A stretch of DNA of 64,000 nucleotides from Bacteroidota bacterium (GTDB taxonomy: Bacteria; Bacteroidota; Bacteroidia; AKYH767-A; OLB10). The position numbers and the translations under genes are program-made. Shown here one piece after another: positions 8,151 through 16,996 of the stretch (the stretch's first letter is position 1; each line of letters starts with the position of its first letter). The notes beneath the pieces are model-generated. The model made no database searches. It was not told the DNA's origin and was given only the letters and a program-made list of their open reading frames with translations. The stretch is from NCBI GenBank assembly GCA_016713525.1, contig JADJOZ010000011.1, forward strand, positions 71,001 to 135,000. Direction: 5' to 3'.

Positions 8151-8390
8151 TCAAGTTATCAATGCAATTTTCTTTGCCCTCGACCATTTTTTAATCTGAT
8201 GCTCACGTTCAAATGCTATTCCGATGTGCTGATGTACTTCAAAATATACCAATTTAACCGGTAGTCTGTCTCGTGTGTATTTTGGTCCGTTTCCGGAAAA
8301 GTGCTGCTCCATTCGGGTAGCGAGATATTTGGTGCTGCCTGTGTAAAAACTTCCATCACAACACTCAAGAATGTAGGTGTATCCTTTCAT
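8151..8390 (-). CDS. GIY-YIG nuclease family protein (UPF0213/SLX1-type single domain)
   Basis: 79 residues from the ATG at 8390 (MKGYTYILECCDGSFYTGST). A longer frame starts at 8435 but adds 15 residues that do not fit the family. The GIY-YIG signature appears as YTYIL...FYTGST, followed by RMEQHFSGNG and the KLVYFEVHQHIGIAFEREHQ helix with the conserved Glu. Members are short structure-specific or damage-related endonucleases of unclear function. Confidence 0.85.
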   Translation of the reverse strand: MKGYTYILECCDGSFYTGSTKYLATRMEQHFSGNGPKYTRDRLPVKLVYFEVHQHIGIAFEREHQIKKWSRAKKIALIT

Positions 8391-8482
8391 GAAAAATTTA
8401 TTTTCATGTAAACATATACCTTTCTGTGTTCTCATATGCTGGTTGAAGTAACTTACATGATTAAACGTTTATCCTTTCGATA

Positions 8483-8707
8483 GACCCTTTCGACAAACTC
8501 AAGGGCCATTGATATTGGATTTATATTGATTTCGGTTGCGCCAATTCATACACTATTGATGAACATAAGCCCATTCTGTATACCACTGTTGGCTCTTGAG
8601 CCTGCCGAAAGAGCCAGGTGTTGGCCCCTTGAGCCTGCCAAAGGGCCGGGTGTTGGCTCTGGAGCCCGCCGAACCTGGTAAGCCTGGTTAGCCTGTCGAA
8701 CCAGATT
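8483..8707. repeat. Palindromic ~25-bp repeats upstream of mnmG (family 1)
   Basis: Copies at 8483-8507, 8591-8615, 8623-8647 and a decayed one from 8655 share a GGCyCTT / AAGrGCC inverted repeat around TCGACAGGCTC. The last three recur every 32 bp, joined by the spacer AGGTGTT. The same family recurs near 11870 and at 12652-12870. It is a dispersed, hairpin-forming (REP/BIME-like) element. Confidence 0.75.
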
Positions 8708-8709
8708 AC

Positions 8710-8717
8710 TACCTTTG
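8710..8717 (+). promoter_or_regulatory. -7 box of mnmG, implying a leaderless transcript
   Basis: TACCTTTG ends four bases before the mnmG ATG at 8722. Transcription from such a box would start at or inside the start codon, so the mRNA is probably leaderless or nearly so. Confidence 0.5.
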
Positions 8718-8721
8718 CGCC

Positions 8722-10592
8722 ATGTCAACCCTATTCCCTTCTTACGATGTAATTGTAGTCGGTGCCGGACATGCCGGTTGCGAAGCTGCTGCTGCTGCGG
8801 CTAACATGGGCTCCAAAGTGCTTTTGGTGACCATGAACATGCAAACCATCGCTCAGATGTCGTGCAACCCTGCCATGGGAGGTATTGCCAAGGGACAGAT
8901 TGTACGGGAGATTGATGCACTCGGAGGTTATTCGGGAATTGTCAGCGATCGTTCTATGATTCAGTTCCGGATGTTAAATCGTTCCAAGGACCAGCAATGT
9001 GGAGTCCGCGGACACAAAACGACCGGATGCTTTTTGCAGAACAATGGCGACTGATGCTGGAGCAAACACCGAATGTCGATTTTTGGCAGGATATGGTCAG
9101 TGGCTGTCTTGTTGAAAAAGGTAAAGTTTGCGGAGTAGTCACCGGCATGGGAATTGAATTTCGCTCGCGGGAGGTAGTTTTAACTAACGGCACTTTTTTA
9201 AACGGACTCATTCATATAGGAGAAAAACGCTTTGGCGGAGGCCGCACCGGAGAAAAAGCATCGACAGGAATTACCGAGCAACTTCTTACTTTAGGATTTA
9301 CCAGTGGCCGGATGAAAACGGGAACACCTCCCCGCCTCGATGGTCGCTCGTTGAATTATGATCTTATGGAAGAACAACCGGGAGACGAAATCCCCGGAAA
9401 GTTTTCATTTACAAATACAGCACCTCCGGCAATTCAAAAAAGTTGCCATGTTACTTATACCAATGAAGCGGTTCACGAAATTTTAAGAACGGGTTTCGAA
9501 AAATCACCCATGTTCACCGGCCGCATCCAGGGATTAGGTCCGAGATATTGTCCATCTATTGAAGATAAAATTAGTCGCTTTTCTGAGCGCGATCGCCATC
9601 AGCTTTTCGTTGAACCTGAAGGTTGGAATACCGTTGAAATTTATGTGAACGGTTTTTCTTCTTCCCTTCCGGAGGATGTCCAGTTAAAGGCGCTGAAACT
9701 AATTCCCGGTTTCGAAAATGTAAAGATGTTCCGTCCGGGATATGCCATTGAATACGATTATTTCCCACCGGATCAATTGAAGTTGACTTTGGAAACCAAA
9801 AATGTAGAAAACCTATATTTTGCGGGACAGATTAATGGTACAACTGGTTACGAAGAAGCTGCTTGTCAAGGACTTATGGCTGGAATTAATGCCCACTTGA
9901 AATTGAACGAAAAAGATCCTTTCGTATTGAAACGTTCGGATGCATACATCGGTGTATTAATCGATGATTTGGTTACTAAAGGCACTGATGAACCTTATAG
10001 GATGTTCACTTCGCGAGCCGAATTCCGCACAATTCTAAGGCAGGATAATGCCGATATAAGGTTAACTCCTTTAGGTTATCACCTCGGACTGGCATCAGAA
10101 AGCCGGTTTAGGGAAGTAGAAACAAAGGTTTCCGGAACCAATGAAATCATCGAATTTTTTAAAGAAACCAGTATTTCTCCGGATGAGGTCAACCCGGTTT
10201 TAGAGCAGTATGAAACGGAGCCGATCCGTCAAAAATTGAAGTTGGTAAATGTTGTTAGCCGACCACAATTAGGCATTCCCGAGCTCCGTGCCGGTGTTCC
10301 TTTTTTAGAGGAAAAACTGAAAAATTATGCTGAAGAAGTTGTTGAGCAAGCCGAAATTTTAATGAAATATCAGGGTTATATCAACAAGGAACAAGACATG
10401 GTTGATAAGATGAATAAGCTCGAACATATCGCTTTGGATGCCGATTATGACTACAGCAAAATTCAGTCTTTATCTTCAGAAGCCCGTCAAAAACTCACCA
10501 AAATCAAGCCGGTTACGCTTGGTCAGGCCTCCCGTATTTCCGGTGTTTCGCCATCAGATATTTCGATTTTGATGGTTCATATGGGAAGGTAA
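8722..10592 (+). CDS. mnmG: tRNA uridine 5-carboxymethylaminomethyl modification enzyme MnmG (frameshift near 8989)
   Basis: FAD-dependent subunit of the MnmEG complex that makes cmnm5U34 in tRNA wobble positions. The N-terminal dinucleotide-binding motif is VIVVGAGHAGCEAA, then SCNPAMGGIAKGQIVREIDAL. The frame breaks at SKDQQ; adding one G (AAGGACC to AAGGGACC) restores SKGPAMWSPRTQ and joins it to the frame running to 10592. The rest is full length (~623 aa in all), with RFGGGRTGEKASTG, RMKTGTPPRLD, YFAGQINGTTGYEEA and the C-terminal helical domain ending DISILMVHMGR. The break is most likely a read error in a G run. mnmG (gidA) often lies near the replication origin, which fits the neighbouring parS sites. 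Confidence 0.95.
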
Positions 10593-10845
10593 TTTCCTTC
10601 ACTTTTTTCATGAATTTACGTCATTTCTGAACCAGGATTTTAGGCTATTCTGTTGACTAATCTGGAGCTTTTCGATCAGATAATGCTTCAGGTATATCCC
10701 AATTCCCCAGGAATTCCACACATGATCCTTTTTCATCCAAAACCTTCGAAAAAAGTTATAAACCATTCACTATTAATAAAATAATTCCAAGCGCCTCCAC
10801 ACTTTTAGTCCTTTTTCTGACCTTTACTTCACTAAACTTAAACCT

Positions 10846-10861
10846 AGTTTCACGTGGAACC
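10846..10861. promoter_or_regulatory. parS-like site 1
   Basis: AGTTTCACGTGGAACC matches the parS consensus TGTTTCACGTGAAACA at 13 of 16 positions. The GTG start codon of the following methyltransferase lies inside it. Confidence 0.6.
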
Positions 10862-11756
10862 TACCAAAACCGAAACCCTTGTTGCTTGTCCTGTCTGTGG
10901 CCTTCAAAACCTTACCAATTTCATGGAATTGAACGATTATAGCATCAGTCAGGAGCCCTTTAAAATTGTACAATGCGACAACTGTACCTTCCTTTTCACC
11001 AATCCAAGGCCAAAAAGTGAGTATATCGGCCCTTATTATGAGTCAGAGGTCTATATTTCCCACAGTAATAGCTCAAAAGGGCTCATAAATAACATCTATA
11101 AGCAAGTCAGACACTATACAATAGCCAAAAAAGTAGCTTTAATGATGCGTTTAGTCGACGGAAAACGCACTATTCTCGATTATGGGTGCGGAACAGGCGA
11201 GTTTTTGAACGTTATGCAGCTAAATAAGTGGCAAGCCAGAGGAATTGAGCCAAGTGAACAAGCCAGAAAGCAGGCAATTGACAACTACAAACTGGAAATT
11301 ACCTCACCGGAGACCATTTATAACCTCGAAAAAGGTCAATTTTCCATCATTACCATGTGGCATGTGATGGAACATATCCATCAGTTGAACGAAACGATAG
11401 CTCAACTAAGAAGTCTGCTCACCGAGAAGGGAAAAATGGTGATTGCAGTACCAAATGCTGAATCAAAAGATGCCAAAATCTATGGCAAGTACTGGGGTGG
11501 CTGGGATGTGCCGCGACATCTTTACCATTTCACACAAAAAACAGTCGAAAACCTGCTCGAAAAACATCAGCTAAAGGTTGTCGATGTTAAACCAATGGTC
11601 TTCGATTCATTTTACGTGTCGCTTTTGAGCGAAAAATACAAGACCGGAAGCATGAATCCGGTGAAAGCTTTTTGGAACGGATTGCGAACGAACATTGCAG
11701 GCATTCAAAAAGTGAACAACTACACCTCGCTAATCTACATCGTAGAAAAGATGTAG
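10854..11756 (+). CDS. SAM-dependent methyltransferase with N-terminal zinc ribbon
   Basis: 300 residues from GTG 10854, the only start available after the upstream in-frame TAG. A CPVCG...CDNC zinc ribbon at ~12-46 precedes a class I Rossmann methyltransferase: TILDYGCGTGEFLNVM (~105-120), then WHVMEHIHQLNE and IAVPNAESKDA. The layout follows the 'methyltransferase domain with C4 finger' family often found in sugar or polysaccharide modification; the substrate is unknown. The start codon inside a parS-like palindrome means that ParB binding could affect its expression. This is inference. Confidence 0.8.
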   Translation: MEPTKTETLVACPVCGLQNLTNFMELNDYSISQEPFKIVQCDNCTFLFTNPRPKSEYIGPYYESEVYISHSNSSKGLINNIYKQVRHYTIAKKVALMMRLVDGKRTILDYGCGTGEFLNVMQLNKWQARGIEPSEQARKQAIDNYKLEITSPETIYNLEKGQFSIITMWHVMEHIHQLNETIAQLRSLLTEKGKMVIAVPNAESKDAKIYGKYWGGWDVPRHLYHFTQKTVENLLEKHQLKVVDVKPMVFDSFYVSLLSEKYKTGSMNPVKAFWNGLRTNIAGIQKVNNYTSLIYIVEKM

Positions 11757-11831
11757 TCTTTTCTTCCTGTTTCAGCAGGAACATATCGGAGCTTTTTTCG
11801 ACTCTCATTTTCTCAACTCAACTGTTTCAAA

Positions 11832-11847
11832 TGTTTCATGTGAAACA
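11832..11847. promoter_or_regulatory. parS-like site 2
   Basis: TGTTTCATGTGAAACA, 15 of 16 matches to the parS consensus and almost perfectly palindromic. This is the best site of the cluster. Confidence 0.75.
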
Positions 11848-12056
11848 AAACATTAGGTCCCTACGTCAGGCCTTTTCGACAACCTCAAGGTCCAACTAAG
11901 ATTTTCAGAGGTAGTCGTTTTGTAGATTAAAACAGCTAAAAACATATCAAATCAGCATTTATATTGCATTTCAAATTATTTTTTAATTAAATTGGAGAAA
12001 GTAATATTCAAAATAAAACTCATGGAACAAAATGGAGAATTTGATGAAAATATTAC

Positions 12057-12072
12057 TATTTCACGTGAAACT
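12057..12072. promoter_or_regulatory. parS-like site 3
   Basis: TATTTCACGTGAAACT, 14 of 16 matches, with the CACGTG core intact. Confidence 0.7.
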
Positions 12073-12255
12073 CAAATTCACATAAAAGAGAATAAAAATA
12101 AAAAGTAAATGGAATAAATAAACTCAAAAAAATTGTGAAAGCAGAAAAATCTCAGAAAGTGAGATAAAAACCAACAAATCGAATGAAGCAAGTTCGCTTT
12201 GATGTTTAGAAAAATCAATTTAACATAAAGTTGGAAAGGACAAGAAAAACGAAAT

Positions 12256-12579
12256 TCATGTTCCACGTGAAAACATCGTGATCACCTCCAACAATTCAGG
12301 ACCTGTTTTGTAGCCGTTCATCCGCCAAACGACTTTGCCATCTACAAATAAAAGAAGGGTCGGAACGCTCCTGACCTCATACTCAGATGCCAGATAAGAA
12401 TAGAGGTCAGAATTAATTTTTAGGATCAACGAACCATCCGGAAGCGATGAATCAATCGATTCCAGGATAGAATCGAGCCATTTACAGGGTTCACACCAGG
12501 TTGCAAAAAAGTCGACTAAAACAGTGCCTGACGCCCCTGTAATAGCCCTGAATTCACCCTCAGATCTGATCGTTTTCAT
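12256..12579 (-). CDS. Thioredoxin family protein
   Basis: 107 residues, the usual thioredoxin length. The active site is WCEPC in VDFFATWCEPCKW (~22-34), followed by the LILKINSDLYSYLASEYEV strand-helix and the cis-Pro motif SVPTLLLFVDGKVV. No signal peptide, so it is cytoplasmic. Glu-Pro in the CXXC replaces the Gly-Pro of classical thioredoxin. The stop lies at the edge of parS-like site 4. The gene is alone on the minus strand. Confidence 0.9.
   Translation of the reverse strand: MKTIRSEGEFRAITGASGTVLVDFFATWCEPCKWLDSILESIDSSLPDGSLILKINSDLYSYLASEYEVRSVPTLLLFVDGKVVWRMNGYKTGPELLEVITMFSRGT
12259..12274. promoter_or_regulatory. parS-like site 4
   Basis: TGTTCCACGTGAAAAC, 13 of 16 matches. 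It overlaps the last codons of the thioredoxin gene. Confidence 0.55.
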
Positions 12580-12651
12580 AGTGTTTTTAGAACGTATATG
12601 GACATAGATAGTTTCGAGGAGTCGTTTAAGCGATTCTCAGGGACATAAAAA

Positions 12652-12870
12652 CGGCCCTTTCGACAGGCCCCTACGACCGGCCCTTTCGACAGGCTCAAGA
12701 GCCAGGATTATCTATGCATAACTAAGTATACGGCCTTTTCGGCAGGCTCAAGGGCCAATGTAAGAGTATCGATGAATAGCAGAAATACGGCCCCTGCGAC
12801 AAGCTCAGGGGCCAAATAGGAGTATCGATGAATAGGTAATTATACGGCCCTTTCGGCAGGCTCAAGGGCC
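12652..12870. repeat. Array of family-1 palindromic repeats, ~57-bp period
   Basis: Copies begin at about 12652, 12679, 12731, 12788 and 12845. The last three are spaced exactly 57 bp and also share the spacer motif AGAGTATCGATGAATAG, so whole units were tandemly duplicated. Arms vary in compensation (CCCTTT/AAGGG, CCCCTG/CAGGGG), consistent with conserved hairpins. The 12580-12992 spacer holds no gene. Confidence 0.8.
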
Positions 12871-12992
12871 TATCAAGAGTATCTATGGAAAGTGTTGCAA
12901 TAAGCGATTGAACTTGTCGATAGAGCCATGTTGGATTCGTGAAACCTTTGTGTTTTAAAAGAGTAAAAAAGGACTGAAAAAGTGTGAAAATC

Positions 12993-15254
12993 ATGGAAAA
13001 CAAGACTCAAAAAACGACTATTCCGAGTGTGTTGAGGCGACATAAGGGCATTACAATCCTTTGTCTAATTGCGGCTATTACAGTAGCTGCGGCCTATATT
13101 TATACTGCTCCCGTACAATACGAGACAGCATTAACCTTACAGAGCCATGAAAAAAGCCAGCAAACCACTATAAACATACTCCAAAGCGGCTCCAAATCAG
13201 CTGCAACAGAGCAATTAACTTCTCAAAGTTACCTCATAAAAGCACTATCAAAAGAGGAGCCCTGGGTGGCATATTTTGTAGAAAAAGACTTCAAAATAAC
13301 ACCGGCAAACTATGAATCCCCTTTCGTGGCAACCTGTAAAATAGACAGTAAAAACTTCTATGAACAGCGTTTTGAAATCGCTTTAAACTCTGCAAACGAC
13401 TACACTCTGATAACAGAAAACCATGGATTACGCAGAGTAAAACAGGGTAAAATAGGAGAAGAATTATACCATAACGGTGTGCGCCTAATGGTAAATTTAA
13501 AGACCCCACAACCTTATGCCAGTGCTCCAAGAATTACCAATACCAGATATTTTTTAGATGTCTATTCACCAGCTGCAATTGCTTCACACTTCTCAGCAAA
13601 TAATATAAAAGCTACAGAAGAAAATGGTGTAATTGAACTAATATGTCAGCATCCTTCACCAGAAATTGCAGTCAATGCAGGTAATAAAATAGCAACCTAT
13701 TATTTGAATCCTATCCAGGATAATACCTCCGGAAAAACATCACAGACATCCTCAATTGAACAAAAAATTGAAGAATTAGGCTCGCAATTACAATCGAAAG
13801 AAGCAGTTATTGCAGCCTTTAAATCGGCAAATCAGATTACAGAAATCGACAATGATGCACAGAAATCGTTAAACATTCTAGAAGAACAACAGCTACAAAA
13901 ATCACAGCTGGAATTACAAATGGCATCACTGGATAACATGAGTAATTACCTTCGTAAGAATAGAACGGGTAATAATTCATTAGTAGAATATGGAGCAATA
14001 AATGATCCTGTTTTCAATGAACAAATACAGCAGTTAAACCAGAAATATCAGACAGCATATGATCCAAATACAACAGATCCTGTAATAGAATCTTTGAAAA
14101 ATCAGATTGCTGAAAGAATCCTGAATACCCGTAAAAGAATTGCTGTACAAATAGAAGCAGTGAACAAACAAATTGCTTCGTCAAAGTCTCAACTAGCATT
14201 AATTCCGGGTAAAGCTCAATCACTGGAAGCTTTGGAAAGATCTATTTTACTTGATAAGAAAGTATATGATTTACTGGTTGAAAAGCGTGCAAAAGCAATT
14301 GTAGATGGAGGTTTTATCGCAACAGGTTCTGCAGTATTAAAACCTGCTCCGGCACAGCCAACACCTGTTACATCCAACCCATGGTTGATTTATTCATTAG
14401 CCATTCTGGCAGGTTCCATAGTATCATTTATTCTGGGAAGTTTACTTGATAATCTCAAGTCAAAAAGAATTCATAACCGCGAGGAGCTGGATGAATTATC
14501 ATCTATTCCTTTCATCGGAAATATAGTAATGGACCGCAAAGATCCGCTTCCATTAAAAGAATCATTCAATAATTTATGTACTAAACTATTGATGAAGTCC
14601 GGGGTAAAAACGATTACCATAACCTCAACCAATCAAGGTGAAGGAAAAACATTTGTTGCTACACACCTGGCACAATCGTACAGCAGCATCGATAAAAAAG
14701 TGTTGTTAATTGATTTGAACCAACACAATCCGGAGGTTGCAAAAATATATGATATCACACCTCAACATTCCATGATGGATGTCCTTCAGGGTCGTGTCGA
14801 TATTCATGATGCCGTTTGTCTAACCTCATTCCCAAATCTGGATATACTTATTGCCGGGGAAATGCCGGATGGAGTAAATACACTTTTAGCTTCCGGTAAA
14901 CAGGAGCAAATGATGAATGAATTGAAAAAGCATTATGATCTGATCATCATAGATACTCCGGAATCGATGAATAATATTGATGCAATTCCGTTAATGAAGG
15001 TGAGTGACCTGACATTATACATAGCAAAGGCAAAATCGACTCGCAGAGAATCATTGCTGAATGCGGAATTAATTCGCAAAGACTATCAGATTGAGAACAT
15101 GTACTTCATACTCAACTCTATAACCAAACCTGATACCCATACCGGCAAAACAGGTCGTGGAACATACAGAAAATTGGATTCTTCTGGTAATCAGAAAGTT
15201 AAAGTTGATTATGTACCTGCAGTGCTAAGAAAAATTGCATTATGGTTTTATTAA
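12993..15254 (+). CDS. Polysaccharide biosynthesis tyrosine autokinase (Wzz/Wzc-type)
   Basis: 753 residues from ATG 12993; a GTG at 12984 in frame is less likely. There is a transmembrane segment near residues 18-36 (ITILCLIAAITVAAAYIYTA), a long periplasmic coiled coil at ~245-410, a second transmembrane segment at ~460-485, then a cytoplasmic BY-kinase domain: Walker A TSTNQGEGKT (~545), Walker A' VLLIDLNQHNP (unusual; the common form is D.D.R.P), and Walker B DLIIIDTPES (~650). The C-terminal tail has only a few Tyr (GTYRKL, VDYVP, FY), fewer than a classic Tyr cluster. The role is control of capsule or exopolysaccharide chain length and export in the inner membrane. No Wzx/Wzy/Wza partners are nearby. 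Confidence 0.88.
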   Translation: MENKTQKTTIPSVLRRHKGITILCLIAAITVAAAYIYTAPVQYETALTLQSHEKSQQTTINILQSGSKSAATEQLTSQSYLIKALSKEEPWVAYFVEKDFKITPANYESPFVATCKIDSKNFYEQRFEIALNSANDYTLITENHGLRRVKQGKIGEELYHNGVRLMVNLKTPQPYASAPRITNTRYFLDVYSPAAIASHFSANNIKATEENGVIELICQHPSPEIAVNAGNKIATYYLNPIQDNTSGKTSQTSSIEQKIEELGSQLQSKEAVIAAFKSANQITEIDNDAQKSLNILEEQQLQKSQLELQMASLDNMSNYLRKNRTGNNSLVEYGAINDPVFNEQIQQLNQKYQTAYDPNTTDPVIESLKNQIAERILNTRKRIAVQIEAVNKQIASSKSQLALIPGKAQSLEALERSILLDKKVYDLLVEKRAKAIVDGGFIATGSAVLKPAPAQPTPVTSNPWLIYSLAILAGSIVSFILGSLLDNLKSKRIHNREELDELSSIPFIGNIVMDRKDPLPLKESFNNLCTKLLMKSGVKTITITSTNQGEGKTFVATHLAQSYSSIDKKVLLIDLNQHNPEVAKIYDITPQHSMMDVLQGRVDIHDAVCLTSFPNLDILIAGEMPDGVNTLLASGKQEQMMNELKKHYDLIIIDTPESMNNIDAIPLMKVSDLTLYIAKAKSTRRESLLNAELIRKDYQIENMYFILNSITKPDTHTGKTGRGTYRKLDSSGNQKVKVDYVPAVLRKIALWFY

Positions 15255-15290
15255 ATTAAATCATGCCTTAATTTTGCATACCCCTTTTAG

Positions 15291-16049
15291 ATGAATACGC
15301 ATAGAATAAGTTTTCTGGAATCACTGGCGCAAAATTCGGCGTCCATGAAAATTGTGTTTTTGAATCACTCAGGAGCTCCGGCAAATCTCGTTGCCGATAT
15401 TTCATCAATCGATTTACTTGCCGATAAAAAAGCAACTGCAGCATTCATCAATTTCTGTGAATGCCATTCGCTGGTTTCAGAAATCCGAATCTCTCCTGAA
15501 TTCCGCCGTACCGAAATAATAGTGAAGTTTACCGATTCAACAGAACTGCGTTTCATGCTTCTCCGGGACATGATTCGCAAGGCATTTTCATGCATGCATT
15601 TCGATGAGGTCAGAAGAGATGCTTTAACAAATGATCATGGTATGCGCGTTGCTTCCAATTCACATCATTTTGAATACCTGTTTCTGATGTGTCAGTTTGC
15701 ACAAATTTCGATGCCCGACAGATACCGCAATTATTTTGGTTCCTTCGATTTTGAAACGCGGACAACCATATTCAGATATATTCAACCCAGGTATGATCTG
15801 GTGATCAATACACTTGATGAATTGTACCAGCCCAAAGGAAGCACTCAGTTAAAAATGATGGTGGGGTTGCGACGCGACAAAATGAATTCCTTGTTCAAAA
15901 TGTTTCTGAGGGTTGTGGAATATGGAATTTTTACATTTTTAAGGAACTTTACCAAAAAGGTAATTGTGAAAACTCATACGCCCGGAAATATTTCTACCGG
16001 CACCACACCCATTAAAAACCGAAATACTGCAGGTCAGGCTGTTTTGTAG
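15291..16049 (+). CDS. Hypothetical protein following the tyrosine autokinase
   Basis: 252 residues, not recognised. No signal peptide. The middle (~60-180) has a charged, helical character with ASNSHHFEYLFLMCQFAQ and FETRTTIFRYIQPRYDL; a hydrophobic or amphipathic stretch near ~205-225 (FLRVVEYGIFTFLRNFTKK) could associate with the membrane. It starts 36 bp after the kinase gene on the same strand, so co-transcription is likely, although TTAATTTTG just upstream resembles a -7 box. Placement suggests a polysaccharide role but nothing in the sequence proves it. Confidence 0.6.
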   Translation: MNTHRISFLESLAQNSASMKIVFLNHSGAPANLVADISSIDLLADKKATAAFINFCECHSLVSEIRISPEFRRTEIIVKFTDSTELRFMLLRDMIRKAFSCMHFDEVRRDALTNDHGMRVASNSHHFEYLFLMCQFAQISMPDRYRNYFGSFDFETRTTIFRYIQPRYDLVINTLDELYQPKGSTQLKMMVGLRRDKMNSLFKMFLRVVEYGIFTFLRNFTKKVIVKTHTPGNISTGTTPIKNRNTAGQAVL

Positions 16050-16115
16050 TTTCCTCTTTTCGGTTGTGAAACATTTTTTCTTAAAATAAATTTTCCGGGA
16101 TAAACTCCTTCAACA

Positions 16116-16754
16116 TCAAATGCCATCGAACTTATACAGATCGGGCAAGGGATGGTGGCTATTGAAAGTTACTTCCAGATCCTTAAGAATTCCATCATGC
16201 ACATCATAAACCCAACCATGTATGTAGGGGAATTCTCCTTTTTGCCAGGCCGATTGTACAATACTGGTTTTGCACAAATTGTAAACCTGCTGCATCACAT
16301 TTAACTCTGCCAGTCTGTTATATCTGACATTTTCGTCTTTTATTGCCTCGAGCTCGCTCAAGTGTAAGCGGTACACATCTTTCACATGGCGTAACCAGTT
16401 GTCGATGAGTCCAAATGATGTGTTGCTCATGGCTGCACGAATACCGCCACACTGATAATGACCACAGACAATAATATGTTTAACCTGAAGCACTTCAACA
16501 GCATAAGAAAGTACACTCAACAAATTCATATCAGTATGTACAACCATATTGGAAATATTACGATGTACAAAAACATCTCCCGGTTTGGTGCCGGTAATTT
16601 GATTTGCAGGAACACGTGCATCAGAGCATCCAATCCACAATAATTGAGGCTCATGACGAGAACTTAGGTTGTTGAAGAAATCGGGATCTGTTTGCAGCTT
16701 GTTTTTGACCCAGTTCCTATTGTTTTCTAACAGTTTTGATACAAAATCAGGCAT
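16116..16754 (-). CDS. Beta-carbonic anhydrase
   Basis: 212 residues from ATG 16754 (MPDFVSKLLENN); the longer frame to 16859 adds 35 residues unlike the family. Zn ligands are visible: Cys in WIGCSDARVP, with the Asp-Arg dyad, and His and Cys in VCGHYQCGGI. It interconverts CO2 and bicarbonate in the cytoplasm, supplying carboxylases and pH balance. The length is typical of the plant-type/CynT clade. It stands alone, convergent with the upstream gene. Confidence 0.93.
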   Translation of the reverse strand: MPDFVSKLLENNRNWVKNKLQTDPDFFNNLSSRHEPQLLWIGCSDARVPANQITGTKPGDVFVHRNISNMVVHTDMNLLSVLSYAVEVLQVKHIIVCGHYQCGGIRAAMSNTSFGLIDNWLRHVKDVYRLHLSELEAIKDENVRYNRLAELNVMQQVYNLCKTSIVQSAWQKGEFPYIHGWVYDVHDGILKDLEVTFNSHHPLPDLYKFDGI

Positions 16755-16996
16755 TTTCTTACAATAGTTAAAATTGTTATTTGGTAAGTGTGTTGATAAA
16801 CAGGAGTGTAAAATACATAATTCCGGTAAATGTCGCGATTCAGTCGAATTTCTCAACAAGGAAACCTACCTGTTGTTAACAGAATCAGATATTTTTTAAC
16901 ATTTCCTTACAAATGTAAGCAGTCGACATTCCCTACCGATCGTTTTTAACAGGCTGTTGTATAATACAGGAAGAAAATTGGGAGACCAGCCCCTGT

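Larger units (their letters stand above)
11757..12255. other. AT-rich intergenic region carrying parS-like sites
   Basis: No supported gene. It contains parS-like sites at 11832 and 12057 and a short family-1 palindrome near 11867-11892. A 62-codon reverse frame (12078-12266) is low-complexity Phe/Leu and not credible. Confidence 0.6.
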
